NCBI GenBank assembly: GCA_038199035.1 | Contig: JBBPZM010000011.1 | Span: 1 to 23,021 of the forward strand | DNA from: DATAEY01 sp038199035 | Lineage (GTDB): Bacteria; Actinomycetota; Thermoleophilia; Solirubrobacterales; Solirubrobacteraceae | DNA length: 23,021 bases | Direction: 5' to 3' | Shown here: one piece after another, positions 1 to 6,864 of the stretch | Layout: each line of letters begins with the position of its first letter | How positions within the stretch are numbered: the first letter of the stretch is position 1 | Notes under the pieces: generated by a model | Seen by the model: the letters and a program-made list of their open reading frames with translations, nothing else | Told to the model about the DNA's origin: nothing | Databases searched by the model: none | Translations under genes and position numbers: made by a program

Positions 1-148
1 CAACTCAATACCGCCGCACACCCCTCGCCGTCGCGCCCGTGAGGCCGGACTCGCCGGAGCCTCCGTGTCGACCGGGCGTCCACTAACGCTTCCACGGGGA
101 CGCCAGCCAGCCCTTCAGTTATCCGGAGGAGAAGCACCATTTCGACCC

Positions 149-167
149 AAAAGGCCTGCGAGCAGGC
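149..167 (-). terminator. Intrinsic terminator after tRNA-Ser(GCT)
   Basis: Read on the minus strand, a perfect GCCTG/CAGGC stem with a CTCG loop is followed directly by C and TTTT. It begins about 11 bases past the tRNA 3' end, which suits a rho-independent terminator for the tRNA transcript. The stem is only five base pairs and the T run is short, so strength is uncertain. Confidence 0.5.
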
Positions 168-177
168 ACTTCTTGAG

Positions 178-266
178 CGGAGAGGGCGGGATTCGAACCC
201 GCGATGGAGTGTGAACCCCATACTCGCTTAGCAGGCGAGTGCCTTCAGCCACTCGGCCACCTCTCC
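178..266 (-). tRNA. tRNA-Ser (anticodon GCT)
   Basis: The minus strand folds as a class II tRNA. The 7-bp acceptor stem is GGAGAGG/CCTCTCC with discriminator G. The anticodon stem CTCGC/GCGAG encloses a loop containing GCT, a long variable arm follows, and the T arm is GCGGG-TTCGAAT-CCCGC. Long variable arm, G discriminator and GCT anticodon together specify serine and decode AGC/AGU codons. CCA is not encoded (the next bases are CTC), so it would be added by nucleotidyltransferase. The gene is divergent from the tRNA-Ser(TGA) gene 111 bp away and close to serS. Confidence 0.96.
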
Positions 267-305
267 GGGGGCGGGCGGGGACGCGAGGTCTGGGCCCGCG
301 GGGCC

Positions 306-311
306 AGTGTA
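306..311 (-). promoter_or_regulatory. Possible -10 box for tRNA-Ser(GCT)
   Basis: The minus strand reads TACACT here, a fair match to the TATAAT-type -10 box. It lies about 40 bases upstream of the tRNA 5' end, inside the 111-bp spacer shared with the divergent tRNA-Ser(TGA). No good TTGACA-like -35 box is visible at 16-18 bp, so this is a weak call. The facing tRNA has only a poor GGATGAT-like candidate near 360-366. Confidence 0.22.
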
Positions 312-377
312 GAGGCTTGAGCGCGGGCTTCGAGAGAGGGAAGGGCCGCGGCCGGCGTGGGATGATCGTCGGCGCTC

Positions 378-467
378 GGAGGGGTGGCAGAGCGGTCGAA
401 TGCGGCGGTCTTGAAAATCGCTGGGCCGGGTCCACCGGCCCCGGGGGTTCGAATCCCTCCCCCTCCG
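378..467 (+). tRNA. tRNA-Ser (anticodon TGA)
   Basis: This is a class II tRNA with acceptor stem GGAGGGG/CCCCTCC and discriminator G. The anticodon stem is GCGGT/ATCGC with one G-U pair, around loop CTTGAAA, giving anticodon TGA. A long GC-rich variable arm (about 426-442) follows, and the T arm is GGGGG-TTCGAAT-CCCTC with one G-U pair. It reads UCN codons, mainly UCA. CCA is not encoded. It runs toward the 3' end of the convergent cupin gene. Confidence 0.95.
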
Positions 468-515
468 CTCACCGCCTTCTTCCGCTCCGTTCGCCGGTCG
501 AGACGGCCAGCCCGT

Positions 516-1070
516 TCAGCTCGAAGCCCGCTCGTCCAACGGCCAGGGCAGTGCGACCGGCTCGTACTCCGGCTTCCACCCGATCGAGCCGTAGGCCTCG
601 GGCGGCGAACCGGCCGGCTGAGGCACCGACGCGCCATAGCGGCCGGCGAGCTTGCTGACCGGGTAGCGCGGCGGGGAACGGTCGGGCTGGCGCCCTCCCA
701 CCATCAGCAGCGCGCACGGCCCGTCCCCCGCCCCGACGAAGATGTGCGGCGTCCCGGCCGGGCAGTGGACGAGGTCCCAGCGGCGCAGGCGGCGCTCCTG
801 CTCCTCGACGATCACCAGGCACTCGCCGGCAAGGACGAGGAATGCCTCCCGAGAGTCCTCCTCGTGATAGAGGCCGTTCGGCTGGCCCGGCTCGAGGATC
901 CGCACGTTGATCCCGAAGTCGGGGAACGGAGCCTCCCGCGGCTCGAAGAAGGCGGCTACGCCTGCGCGCTCGTGCCGGTAGGCGGCTGCGTCACCGAGGT
1001 TGACGACGAACCAGCCGTCGGACTCGACCGCCCTGCCGTGCGAAGTCTGGGTGAGGCGCGCCTCGGGCAC
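516..1070 (-). CDS. Cupin-domain protein
   Basis: A single-domain cupin of about 184 residues that binds a metal in a small beta barrel. The role is unknown; many relatives are isomerases, dioxygenases or sugar-binding proteins. Cupin motif 1 is partly kept: a histidine in YHEEDSREAF, a downstream glutamate and the LAGE turn, though the usual second histidine of HxH is Glu. Motif 2 is clear as CPAGTPHIF, with Pro, Gly and the metal-ligand His. The barrel is followed by an aromatic, proline-rich tail (YPVSKLAGRYG, YGSIGWKPEYEP). The frame stays open upstream to 1295, but that part is Arg-rich and unlike a protein. I chose GTG at 1070, just before recognisable sequence; no convincing ribosome site supports it. 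It lies between tRNA-Ser(TGA) and the decayed gene downstream of serS, with no operon partner. Confidence 0.8.
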   Translation of the reverse strand: MPEARLTQTSHGRAVESDGWFVVNLGDAAAYRHERAGVAAFFEPREAPFPDFGINVRILEPGQPNGLYHEEDSREAFLVLAGECLVIVEEQERRLRRWDLVHCPAGTPHIFVGAGDGPCALLMVGGRQPDRSPPRYPVSKLAGRYGASVPQPAGSPPEAYGSIGWKPEYEPVALPWPLDERASS

Positions 1071-1254
1071 CGCGCGACCGTAGCAACCGCGTGGCCCAGT
1101 CGAACATCCGCATCCGCCGAGGCCGGGACGCTCTCCTCGCCGGTCGCCTGGCGCAGCGGCGACGGGCTTCGACCTCGGCGAGCCGCCGGGCGGGAACGTT
1201 CTACCAACCCTCCTCCCCCGTCGCGTCGTGGGGCGCGCCCACGGGCTTTGACTC

Positions 1255-1620
1255 TGGCGACCCCCTCTGGCGCAGGTAGATCGACAGCACGGCACGTCGG
1301 CGCCGAACTGCGAGGACGTGATGTAGCGCCCGAAGGAGATCCGGCGGCCGCAATCTGCCAGCCGTTCGCCGAGTGGGCGAGGAAGACCGACTCCCCGCTG
1401 GCCAGCCGCACCTCGGCCGCGTCGAGCGTGGCCTATACGTGACCGGGGTTGGTGCCCGAGTGTCGAGCTCCGCCTGGAGGATCGCCTTCGGGCACGACGA
1501 CTTCTGCTCCTGCTCGAGCGCCTCCAGCGTCGGGCGCCCCAGCATTCGGCACGCGGCCGCGCCGTCCCGGTCTGGGCGGCGAGGACCTTGGCGGCCGGTA
1601 GGAGGAGTGGCGCCCGGCGG
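1255..1620 (-). pseudogene. Decayed conserved gene downstream of serS
   Basis: No intact gene fits the 560 bases between the cupin gene and serS, yet protein-like fragments follow one another on the minus strand in different frames. The first (1446-1577) contains DGAAACRML and then EQEQKSSCPKAILQAEL. The second (about 1335-1430) reads AEVRLASGESVFLAHSANGW followed by QIAAAG, and is in another frame with an in-frame TAG just before it. A possible earlier piece (AAKVLAAQ) lies in a third frame. The order cysteine-rich start, CPxAIL, VRL..G.TVFLA, GW.I.AAG resembles small actinobacterial conserved proteins I recall from memory; no search was run. At least one frameshift plus a stop suggests a broken gene. 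Exact ends are uncertain. Sequencing indels are the alternative. Confidence 0.4.
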
Positions 1621-1632
1621 GCGCAGGCGCCC

Positions 1633-2877
1633 TCAGCCCCGGGAGACGATCATCGCCGGCGCCCCCCGCTGCACCAGCGCGGCCGGCACCTGCACCGTCC
1701 CGTCGTCGCGCTGGCCGTTCTCGAGGACGGCGATGATCGTCCTGCCGACCGCGACGGCGGTGCCGTTGAGCGTGTGGACCGGCTGCGGGCGCCCTCCGGC
1801 GACCCGCGCGCGGATCCCGAGCCGCCGCGCCTGGAAGTCGGTCGTGTTCGAGCACGAGGTCAGCTCGCGATAGGCGCCCTGGCCGGGCAGCCACGCCTCG
1901 CAGTCGTACTTCTTGGCGGCCGAGGCCCCCAGCTCGGCCACGCTGATGTTCACCACTCGGTAGGGGATCCCCAGTTCCTGAAGGATGCCCTCCTCGATCT
2001 CCAGCAGGCGCTCGTGCTCGGCGACCGACTCCTCGGGTGCGACGAACGAGAACAACTCGACCTTGTCGAACTGGTGGACGCGGAAGATCCCGCGGGTGTC
2101 GCGGCCGGCGGCGCCGGCCTCGCGGCGAAAGCACGAGGAGAAGCCGGCGTAGCGGATCGGCAGGCGCTCGGCGTCGAGGATCTCGCCGGCGTGCAGCGAG
2201 GCCAGCGGCACCTCCGAGGTGCCGATCAGGTACAGGTCGTCGTCGGCGAGACGGTAGATCTGCTGCTCGGTGTCGGGCAGGAAGCCGCTGCCGTAGAGCG
2301 CGTTCTCGCGTACGAGCACCGGGGGGGCGACCGGCTCGAAGCCGTGCTCGACCGCCCGCTCCAGGGCGAAGCGCACGAGCGCCAGCTCGAGCATGACGAG
2401 GTCGCCCTTGAGGTAGGCGAAGCGCGACCCCGAGATCCGGGCCGCGGCCTCCATGTCGATCAACCCGCCGGCGAGCTCGAGGTGGTCGCGACCCGTGCGT
2501 CCCGCCTCCCCCACCTCGCGCACGACGGCGTCGGCGTCGGGCGCCTCGGCGTCGGGCAGGTTGGGCAGCAGGGCGAGGGCGGCGTCCAGCTGCGCCTCGA
2601 CGGCGCTGAGCTCGTCGGAGAGCTCGCGGCCGCGGGTCGCTACCTGCTCCATCGCGGCGATCGCGCTACCCGGGTCCTCTCCGCGCCGCTTGGCCGCGCC
2701 GATCTCCTTTGAGGCGGCGTTCTGCTCGGCGCGCAGGCCCTCCAGGGCGGGAAGGAGCTCGCGGCGACGGCGATCCAGCTCGAGGACGGGCTCCAGCGCC
2801 GCCTCGTCCCCGCGGCGGGCCAGCGCGGCTCGCACGGCTTCGGGCTCGGCGCGGATGCGCTTGAGGTCGAGGACCAG
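1633..2877 (-). CDS. serS: Serine--tRNA ligase
   Basis: Cytoplasmic class II synthetase that activates serine with ATP and charges tRNA-Ser and tRNA-Sec. It has about 414 residues, near the usual length. The N-terminal 100 or so residues are the charged, heptad-rich coiled-coil arm that grips the long variable arm of tRNA-Ser (LKRIRAEPEA, then RRRELLPALEGLRAEQNAA). The catalytic core follows: the serine-binding GTSEVPLASLH near residue 218, motif 2 (FRREAGAAGRDTRGIFRVHQ) near 245-265, and motif 3 (VGRTIIAVLENGQRDDG) near 370. The start is odd. Alignment with family starts (MLDLKRIR) puts the initiator on GTC at 2874-2872. The frame has a TAG at 2886-2884 and offers only CTG at 2877, with GGAG three bases upstream. 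The next GTG (2835) would delete the first arm residues. It is probably co-transcribed with the cytochrome c gene 65 bp upstream. Confidence 0.95.
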   Translation of the reverse strand: MVLDLKRIRAEPEAVRAALARRGDEAALEPVLELDRRRRELLPALEGLRAEQNAASKEIGAAKRRGEDPGSAIAAMEQVATRGRELSDELSAVEAQLDAALALLPNLPDAEAPDADAVVREVGEAGRTGRDHLELAGGLIDMEAAARISGSRFAYLKGDLVMLELALVRFALERAVEHGFEPVAPPVLVRENALYGSGFLPDTEQQIYRLADDDLYLIGTSEVPLASLHAGEILDAERLPIRYAGFSSCFRREAGAAGRDTRGIFRVHQFDKVELFSFVAPEESVAEHERLLEIEEGILQELGIPYRVVNISVAELGASAAKKYDCEAWLPGQGAYRELTSCSNTTDFQARRLGIRARVAGGRPQPVHTLNGTAVAVGRTIIAVLENGQRDDGTVQVPAALVQRGAPAMIVSRG

Positions 2878-2942
2878 CTGCTCCTAGCGGCCGGGTCTGC
2901 GCCGTGGCGCCCGGCGGCGAACCCCCCTGGGCGAGGGCGCCA

Positions 2943-3440
2943 CTACTGGCCGGTCCCGTTGGACGGCGCCTGCGGGTTGTCCTGAGCTCCCGGGCGCTGC
3001 TGGCGTGCGCCGCCGGCCGGCTGGTTGCGCGACGTGGGCACCTCGGGCGACTGGGCCTGGCGGCCCGCGTACTTGGACAGGAACAGCGCGACGTCCTGGG
3101 CGTCGCGGCCCACGACGATGTTCTGGGGCATGATCGCCCCGGAGAACCCGCCGTTGCGGATGGCGTAGAGGACCTGGTCGACCTGCTCCTTGCGCACGTT
3201 GAAGTTGGGACCGTCGACGCGCTCGCGATCCTTGATCGAGGTGGCCGAGCCCTGGGCGCCGGCTGAGTCGAGGGTGTGGCACCCGGCGCAGCGCTGGGCG
3301 AAGACCTCGGCCCCGTGGTGGATGGCGGCGTTGCCACGGTCGCCCTTGTCGAGGCTGATGGCCTCAGTGCCGCAGGCGGTGACGCCGGCCGCGCCCAGGA
3401 GCAGCGCGAAGGTGGCGATGGCGTGGCGTCGCCGGGTCAT
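2943..3440 (-). CDS. Lipoprotein monohaem cytochrome c
   Basis: A 165-residue exported electron carrier. The start is MTRRRHAIAT, followed by a hydrophobic stretch and VTAC, a lipobox-like end with Cys23 as the likely lipidated residue, so the protein is probably anchored on the outer face of the membrane. The haem motif is CAGCH (residues 51-55), preceded by GAEVFAQR as in class I cytochromes. The sixth ligand is probably Met104 in GAIMPQNIV, and the last fold helix contains DVALFLSKYAG. The tail from about 127 is Pro/Gln/Gly-rich and probably disordered. An in-frame start at 3518 would overlap the divergent flavin reductase gene and hide the signal peptide, so ATG at 3440 is preferred. It may serve a terminal oxidase, which would link it to the complex I operon nearby; that link is inference. 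Confidence 0.88.
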   Translation of the reverse strand: MTRRRHAIATFALLLGAAGVTACGTEAISLDKGDRGNAAIHHGAEVFAQRCAGCHTLDSAGAQGSATSIKDRERVDGPNFNVRKEQVDQVLYAIRNGGFSGAIMPQNIVVGRDAQDVALFLSKYAGRQAQSPEVPTSRNQPAGGARQQRPGAQDNPQAPSNGTGQ

Positions 3441-3459
3441 GGGCGCGGAGAGTCTACGC

Positions 3460-3465
3460 AATACT
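3460..3465 (+). promoter_or_regulatory. Possible -10 box, flavin reductase gene
   Basis: AATACT lies 11 bases before the ATG at 3477 in the 36-bp divergent spacer with the cytochrome c gene. If it is a -10 box the transcript would be almost leaderless, which fits the lack of a ribosome site next to the ATG. No -35 box is evident. Confidence 0.2.
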
Positions 3466-3476
3466 CCTGCGCCCAC

Positions 3477-3974
3477 ATGGACGCCGATCTCCAGCGCTTT
3501 CGGGCGGTGATGGGGCACTTCGCGACCGGCGTCACGGTCGTGACCGGAAGCCGACCCGAGGGTGCGGTCGGCATGACCACCAACGCCGTCTGCTCGCTGT
3601 CGCTGGACCCTCTCCTCGTCCTGGTGTGCTTCGACAACACGGCGCGCACCCTGTCAGCGGTGCGGGATACCAGGCGCTTCGGGATCAACGTCTTGCGCGC
3701 CGGCCACGAGGGCCTGGCCGCCCAGTTCGCCTCCAAGCGCTCGCACGAGGAGAAGTTCGAGCTTGTCGCCCACACCACCCAACACGGGGTGCCGATCCTC
3801 GACGAGGCGCTGGCCTGGCTGGCCTGCGAGGTTCGCGAGCTGCTGCCGGGCGGGGACCATACGATCGGGATCGGCGCGGTCGTGGGCATGGACCACAGCG
3901 ACGACGGTGAGCCCCTGGTGTGGTACCGCGGCCGCTACCGGTCGCGGAGCCCGCTGGAGGACGGGTCGACGTAG
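3477..3974 (+). CDS. Flavin reductase-like FMN-binding protein
   Basis: A 165-residue protein of the flavin reductase-like domain family (split beta-barrel, FMN binding), which either reduces free flavin with NAD(P)H for a partner monooxygenase or acts as a small oxidoreductase. Diagnostic segments are FRAVMGHFATGVTVVTG at the N-terminus, GMTTNAVCSLSLDPLLVLVC (the FMN-phosphate region) near residues 35-55, FGINVL near 75, and a C-terminal G.V..M strand with PLVWYRGRYR. Length and order match single-domain members. The frame is open further upstream, but only ATG at 3477 gives the family N-terminus and avoids overlapping the divergent cytochrome c gene. No monooxygenase partner is in the window, so the substrate cannot be named. 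Confidence 0.9.
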   Translation: MDADLQRFRAVMGHFATGVTVVTGSRPEGAVGMTTNAVCSLSLDPLLVLVCFDNTARTLSAVRDTRRFGINVLRAGHEGLAAQFASKRSHEEKFELVAHTTQHGVPILDEALAWLACEVRELLPGGDHTIGIGAVVGMDHSDDGEPLVWYRGRYRSRSPLEDGST

Positions 3975-3987
3975 GCCGACGAGGCCC

Positions 3988-4587
3988 TCAGTCGGCCAAC
4001 TTGCGCCTCTGCGGATAGATCGTCTCCCCGCGGGCGAGCATGGCGACGAACTGCTCGATGCGCCGGGCCCGTGTCTCGGGGCGCTTGGCGGCCTGTGTCC
4101 GGTGCAGGATGGCGTAGCGATTCTGGCTGGTCAGCACCTCAAACATGGCCTGCGCCCGGGGTTCGGCGGCCAGCGCGGCGGCGAGGTCGGTCGGGACCTC
4201 GATGCTGGCCGGGCCCGCGTAGGCGGCCTCCCAGCGGCCGTCGGACTTGGCGCGCGCGACCTCGGACGTGCCGGCGGGGTGCATCCGCCCCTCCGTCGCC
4301 AGCCGCTCGACGATCGCCACGTTGCGTCGCGACCACGGGCTGCGTGCGCGGCGAGGCGTGAAGCGCTGCCGGTACGTGGACTCGTCCCGGCGTCCGGTCT
4401 GGCCGTCGATCCAGCCGTGGCAGAGCGCCTCCTCGAGCGCCCGGTCGTGGGTCAGGCTCGTCGGCTCGGTGGTCCCCTTCCTGGCCAGGACGAGCCACAC
4501 CCCGGCCGGATCGCCGTGATGGCGGCGCAGCCAGGCACGCCACGCCGCGGCGTCGGCGACGACGAGCTCCGGCGGGTCGCTGCCCAT
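3988..4587 (-). CDS. YdeI/OmpD-associated family protein
   Basis: A 199-residue cytoplasmic protein. It matches the YdeI/OmpD-associated (bacteriocin-protection) family through LTHDRALEEALCHGWIDGQ near residues 45-63, the following basic RRDESTYRQRFTPRR and SPWSRRNVAIVERL, and a C-terminal helix pair with the R.YAILHRTQAAKRPETRARR pattern and IEQFVAMLARGE. The biochemical function of the family is not established; resistance to peptides has been proposed for some members. ATG at 4587 lies only 6 bp past the stop of the upstream methyltransferase gene, so the two are probably one transcript with coupled translation. Length is normal and no key segment is missing. Confidence 0.85.
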   Translation of the reverse strand: MGSDPPELVVADAAAWRAWLRRHHGDPAGVWLVLARKGTTEPTSLTHDRALEEALCHGWIDGQTGRRDESTYRQRFTPRRARSPWSRRNVAIVERLATEGRMHPAGTSEVARAKSDGRWEAAYAGPASIEVPTDLAAALAAEPRAQAMFEVLTSQNRYAILHRTQAAKRPETRARRIEQFVAMLARGETIYPQRRKLAD

Positions 4588-4593
4588 GGCCGC

Positions 4594-5217
4594 TCAGGCC
4601 GCCCGGCTGACCACGACCTGGACGGCGCCGCCCATGCGCGGGAGCACGCCGCGGCCGACCGTCGCCAGCCCCTGGGCGCGCAGCATGGCGTCGAGCTCGG
4701 CCGGGGTGTGGATGCGGCCGTGCACCCCTACGGCACGAAAGGCCCACCGCAGGAGCCGGCCGACGGCCAGGCCGTCGGTCAGGGCCATGACGCCGCCCGG
4801 CGCGAGGACTCGCCGGACCTCACCCAGCCCCGCCGGCTGATCGGACCAGTGGTGGAACGACATCGTCGAGACCACCATGTCGAAGCTGGCGTCGGCGAAC
4901 GGCAGGTCCTCCGCGGTCGCGACCGCGAAGCGGGCGCGGACGCCGGCCGGCACGGAGGCCTCGGCCTGGCGGACCATCTGCGCCGCAGGGTCCACGCCGA
5001 CCAGGTCCGCGTCGGGGAAGACGGCCGCCGCCCGGCCCAGGAGCTGGCCGGTTCCGCACCCGACGTCGAGCACCCGCCCTGCCCGGGGCGCCTCGTGGCT
5101 CGCCGCCTCCAGGGTCGCTCGATGGACCGGCTCGAAGACGATCTTCTGAAGCCGCGAGCGGTCGTAGGTGGACGCCCACCGGCCGAACCGCTCGACGTCC
5201 CGATGGCGATGGGCCAC
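4594..5217 (-). CDS. Class I SAM-dependent methyltransferase
   Basis: A Rossmann-fold methyltransferase of about 207 residues that transfers a methyl group from S-adenosylmethionine to an unknown acceptor. Motif I is VLDVGCGTGQ (about 49-58). The acidic residue after strand 2 is in LVGVDPAAQM (about 72-81). Motif II/III is FDMVVSTMSFHHW, and the post-motif is VRRVLAPGGVMALTD. The pattern is that of the UbiE/arsenite-methyltransferase-like 'methyltransferase domain 11' group. An N-terminal FGRWASTYDRSRLQ segment, typical of the family, fixes the start at or before GTG 5217. GTG at 5280 is an alternative that adds 21 residues with no family look. It is followed closely by the YdeI-like gene. 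Confidence 0.87.
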   Translation of the reverse strand: MAHRHRDVERFGRWASTYDRSRLQKIVFEPVHRATLEAASHEAPRAGRVLDVGCGTGQLLGRAAAVFPDADLVGVDPAAQMVRQAEASVPAGVRARFAVATAEDLPFADASFDMVVSTMSFHHWSDQPAGLGEVRRVLAPGGVMALTDGLAVGRLLRWAFRAVGVHGRIHTPAELDAMLRAQGLATVGRGVLPRMGGAVQVVVSRAA

Positions 5218-5309
5218 CGCGGGATCGTGGCAGGCGCAGAAGCCCAGGCGAGATGCCGGCGCGCCACGATGGCGACCCACGACTTCGCCGGCGTCGCCCG
5301 AGTGCCCCG

Positions 5310-5750
5310 CTAGCTCGAGCTGGCCGCCCGCACGGCCAGGGCGACGATCACCGCGGCGGCCACCGTCATCACCCCCAGCTCACGGCGCACGATCGCCATC
5401 ACGACCGCGCGCTGCTCGGCGTCCGGCAGCCCGCCGACCGCGCGGGCCGACTCGATCCCCCGAGCCTCGAGCACCGTCTCCGCCGCCGACACCCTGAGCT
5501 GCTCGGCGGCGAACGAGACGCCGAGAGGCAGCAGGCCGTAGACGAGGTGCAGCTCTCCGGCGTGGCGACCGGCCAGCAGCAGGACGCCGCCCAGCGCGGC
5601 CTCGGCCACCAGCGCCGCCTGGCCCGTGCGCAGGAGCTTCCAGAACAGCGGGCTGGGCTGGCGCCGCCGCCAGCGCCAGCCCCCGAGCAGCGTCGCCGCG
5701 GCGAACAGCGCGGTGATCGCGAACCCGAGAATCGCGTGCGCGAGGGTCAT
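5310..5750 (-). CDS. Small membrane protein, unknown function
   Basis: A 146-residue protein with about four predicted membrane helices: LAHAILGFAITALFAAATLL at the N-terminus, a second around AALVAEAALGGVLLLAG, a third around LHLVYGLLPLGVSFAAEQL, and a last one around LGVMTVAAAVIVALAVRAA. Between helices three and four lies a soluble loop (about 40 residues, with ETVLEARGIESARAV). I do not recognise a characterised family. ATG at 5748-5750 directly precedes the first helix. GTG at 5813 would add 21 basic residues and run into the short control region of the divergent nuo operon, so I consider it less likely. The gene heads the leftward run with the methyltransferase and YdeI-like genes. Confidence 0.7.
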   Translation of the reverse strand: MTLAHAILGFAITALFAAATLLGGWRWRRRQPSPLFWKLLRTGQAALVAEAALGGVLLLAGRHAGELHLVYGLLPLGVSFAAEQLRVSAAETVLEARGIESARAVGGLPDAEQRAVVMAIVRRELGVMTVAAAVIVALAVRAASSS

Positions 5751-5827
5751 CCGCCGCGGCTTGGCGAGCGGGCGAAACCGCCGGTTCTTGCGCCGGGAGC
5801 CACTAAGTAGCACAGTGCCACAAGCCG

Positions 5828-6202
5828 GTGGTAGAACACCCCCCGGTGCTGCGCAGCTACCTCCCCGCCATCGTCTTCCTCGGCCTCGGCAGCGCGGTGG
5901 GGCTCGCCTTCACCCTCCTCAACGGCGTGATCGGGCCGCGGCGGGAGGTCAAGGCCAAGCGCGAGCCCTACGAGTGCGGGCTGCCCTCCGAGGTGCAGGA
6001 GGGGTTTCGCTTCGGCATCTCGTTCTACCTGATCGCGATGCTCTTCATCCTCTTCGACATCGAGGTCATCTTCCTCTACCCGGTGGCCGTCCAGCTCAAG
6101 GCCTTCGGGGCCTTCGCGCTGGCCGAGACGATCGTCTTCATCATGCTGCTGGCCGTGGCCTTCGTCTACGTGTGGCGGCGGGGGGCCCTGGAATGGACGT
6201 GA
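5828..6202 (+). CDS. nuoA: NADH-quinone oxidoreductase subunit A
   Basis: A 124-residue membrane subunit of complex I that lies beside NuoH and NuoJ at the foot of the quinone channel. Three helices are visible: LPAIVFLGLGSAVGLAFTLL, then FYLIAMLFILFDIEVIFLYP, then AETIVFIMLLAVAFVYVW. The signature loop KREPYECGLPS holds the conserved Cys near residue 50, and the acidic FDIEVIFLYP helix is typical. GTG at 5828 gives the best length; GTG at 5846 is possible. No clear ribosome site is visible. Only 77 bp separate it from the divergent membrane protein gene, and I could not define a convincing promoter there. Its end overlaps nuoB by 10 bases. Confidence 0.95.
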   Translation: MVEHPPVLRSYLPAIVFLGLGSAVGLAFTLLNGVIGPRREVKAKREPYECGLPSEVQEGFRFGISFYLIAMLFILFDIEVIFLYPVAVQLKAFGAFALAETIVFIMLLAVAFVYVWRRGALEWT

Positions 6203-6864
6203 CGCGCGAGCCGGCGTCGGACTTCCGCCTGCGCCAGCTGCGCGCGCGCGACATGCTGCGCGGGGACCTCGAGGACGCTGCGCTCGAGCGCCACGTCGAG
6301 GAGCGGGTGCTCACCACGACTTTCGACAAGGCGGTGGCCTGGGCGCGGGGCAACTCGTTCTTCCCCGCCACCTTCGGGCTGGCCTGCTGCGCGATCGAGA
6401 TGATGACCACGGTGGCGGCGCGCGTCGACCTCGCGCGCTTCGGGTTCGAGGCCTTTCGGGCCTCCCCGCGCCAGGCCGATCTGCTGATCATCTCGGGTCG
6501 CGTCTCGATCAAGATGGCCCCGATCGTCCGGCGCATCTACGACCAGATGCTCGAGCCGAAGTGGTCGATCGCCATGGGGGCCTGCGCCTCCTCGATGGGT
6601 GTGTTCAACAACTACGCGATCGTGCCCGCCGACAAGTTCATGCCGGTCGACGTGCACGTCCCCGGCTGCCCGCCGCGGCCCGAGGCACTGGCTCACGGCA
6701 TCCTGCGTCTGCGCTCGATGGTCCAGGGCGACCCTCAGATGGGCTGGCGCGAGCGCTACGACGCCGTGGGCACCGAGGAGGTCGTGGGGCGCGAGGCGCC
6801 ACGGGGTGGCACCGGCGGCGACGCCGAGAACGTCTTCGGCGCGGGAGACACCGCGGGTGCCTGA
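6193..6864 (+). CDS. nuoB: NADH-quinone oxidoreductase subunit B
   Basis: A 223-residue peripheral-arm subunit carrying [4Fe-4S] cluster N2, the last cluster before quinone. The ligands are visible as the adjacent pair Cys65-Cys66 (FGLACCAIEM), Cys131 (MGACASSMGVFNNYA) and Cys159 (VPGCPPRPEAL). A C-terminal extension after about residue 190 is Gly-rich and probably flexible. ATG at 6193 lies inside the end of nuoA (10-base overlap), so translation is likely coupled. The N-terminal 40 residues are more charged than in the E. coli protein but match actinobacterial-length NuoB. Confidence 0.97.
   Translation: MDVTREPASDFRLRQLRARDMLRGDLEDAALERHVEERVLTTTFDKAVAWARGNSFFPATFGLACCAIEMMTTVAARVDLARFGFEAFRASPRQADLLIISGRVSIKMAPIVRRIYDQMLEPKWSIAMGACASSMGVFNNYAIVPADKFMPVDVHVPGCPPRPEALAHGILRLRSMVQGDPQMGWRERYDAVGTEEVVGREAPRGGTGGDAENVFGAGDTAGA

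Noticed and set aside
1430..1440. In-frame TAG in the decayed gene as a recoding (pyrrolysine) site
   Set aside because: Adjacent frameshifts show the gene is simply broken, and pyrrolysine is not expected in this type of organism.
384..1442. Long plus-strand frame of 352 codons across the tRNA-Ser and cupin gene
   Set aside because: It is the antisense shadow of the cupin gene plus the tRNA; Arg/Ala/Pro-rich with no recognisable domain.
1588..2712. 374-codon plus-strand frame opposite serS
   Set aside because: Antisense to a clear serine-tRNA ligase; a product of GC-rich codon structure.
3763..5313. 516-codon plus-strand frame across the flavin reductase, YdeI-like and methyltransferase genes
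   Set aside because: It overlaps three recognisable genes and has no domain-like segments.
5760..5827. Sigma-70-like promoter for the nuo operon (TTGCGC with AGTAGC or CACAGT)
   Set aside because: Either the spacing or the -10 match is poor; no pair was good enough to report.
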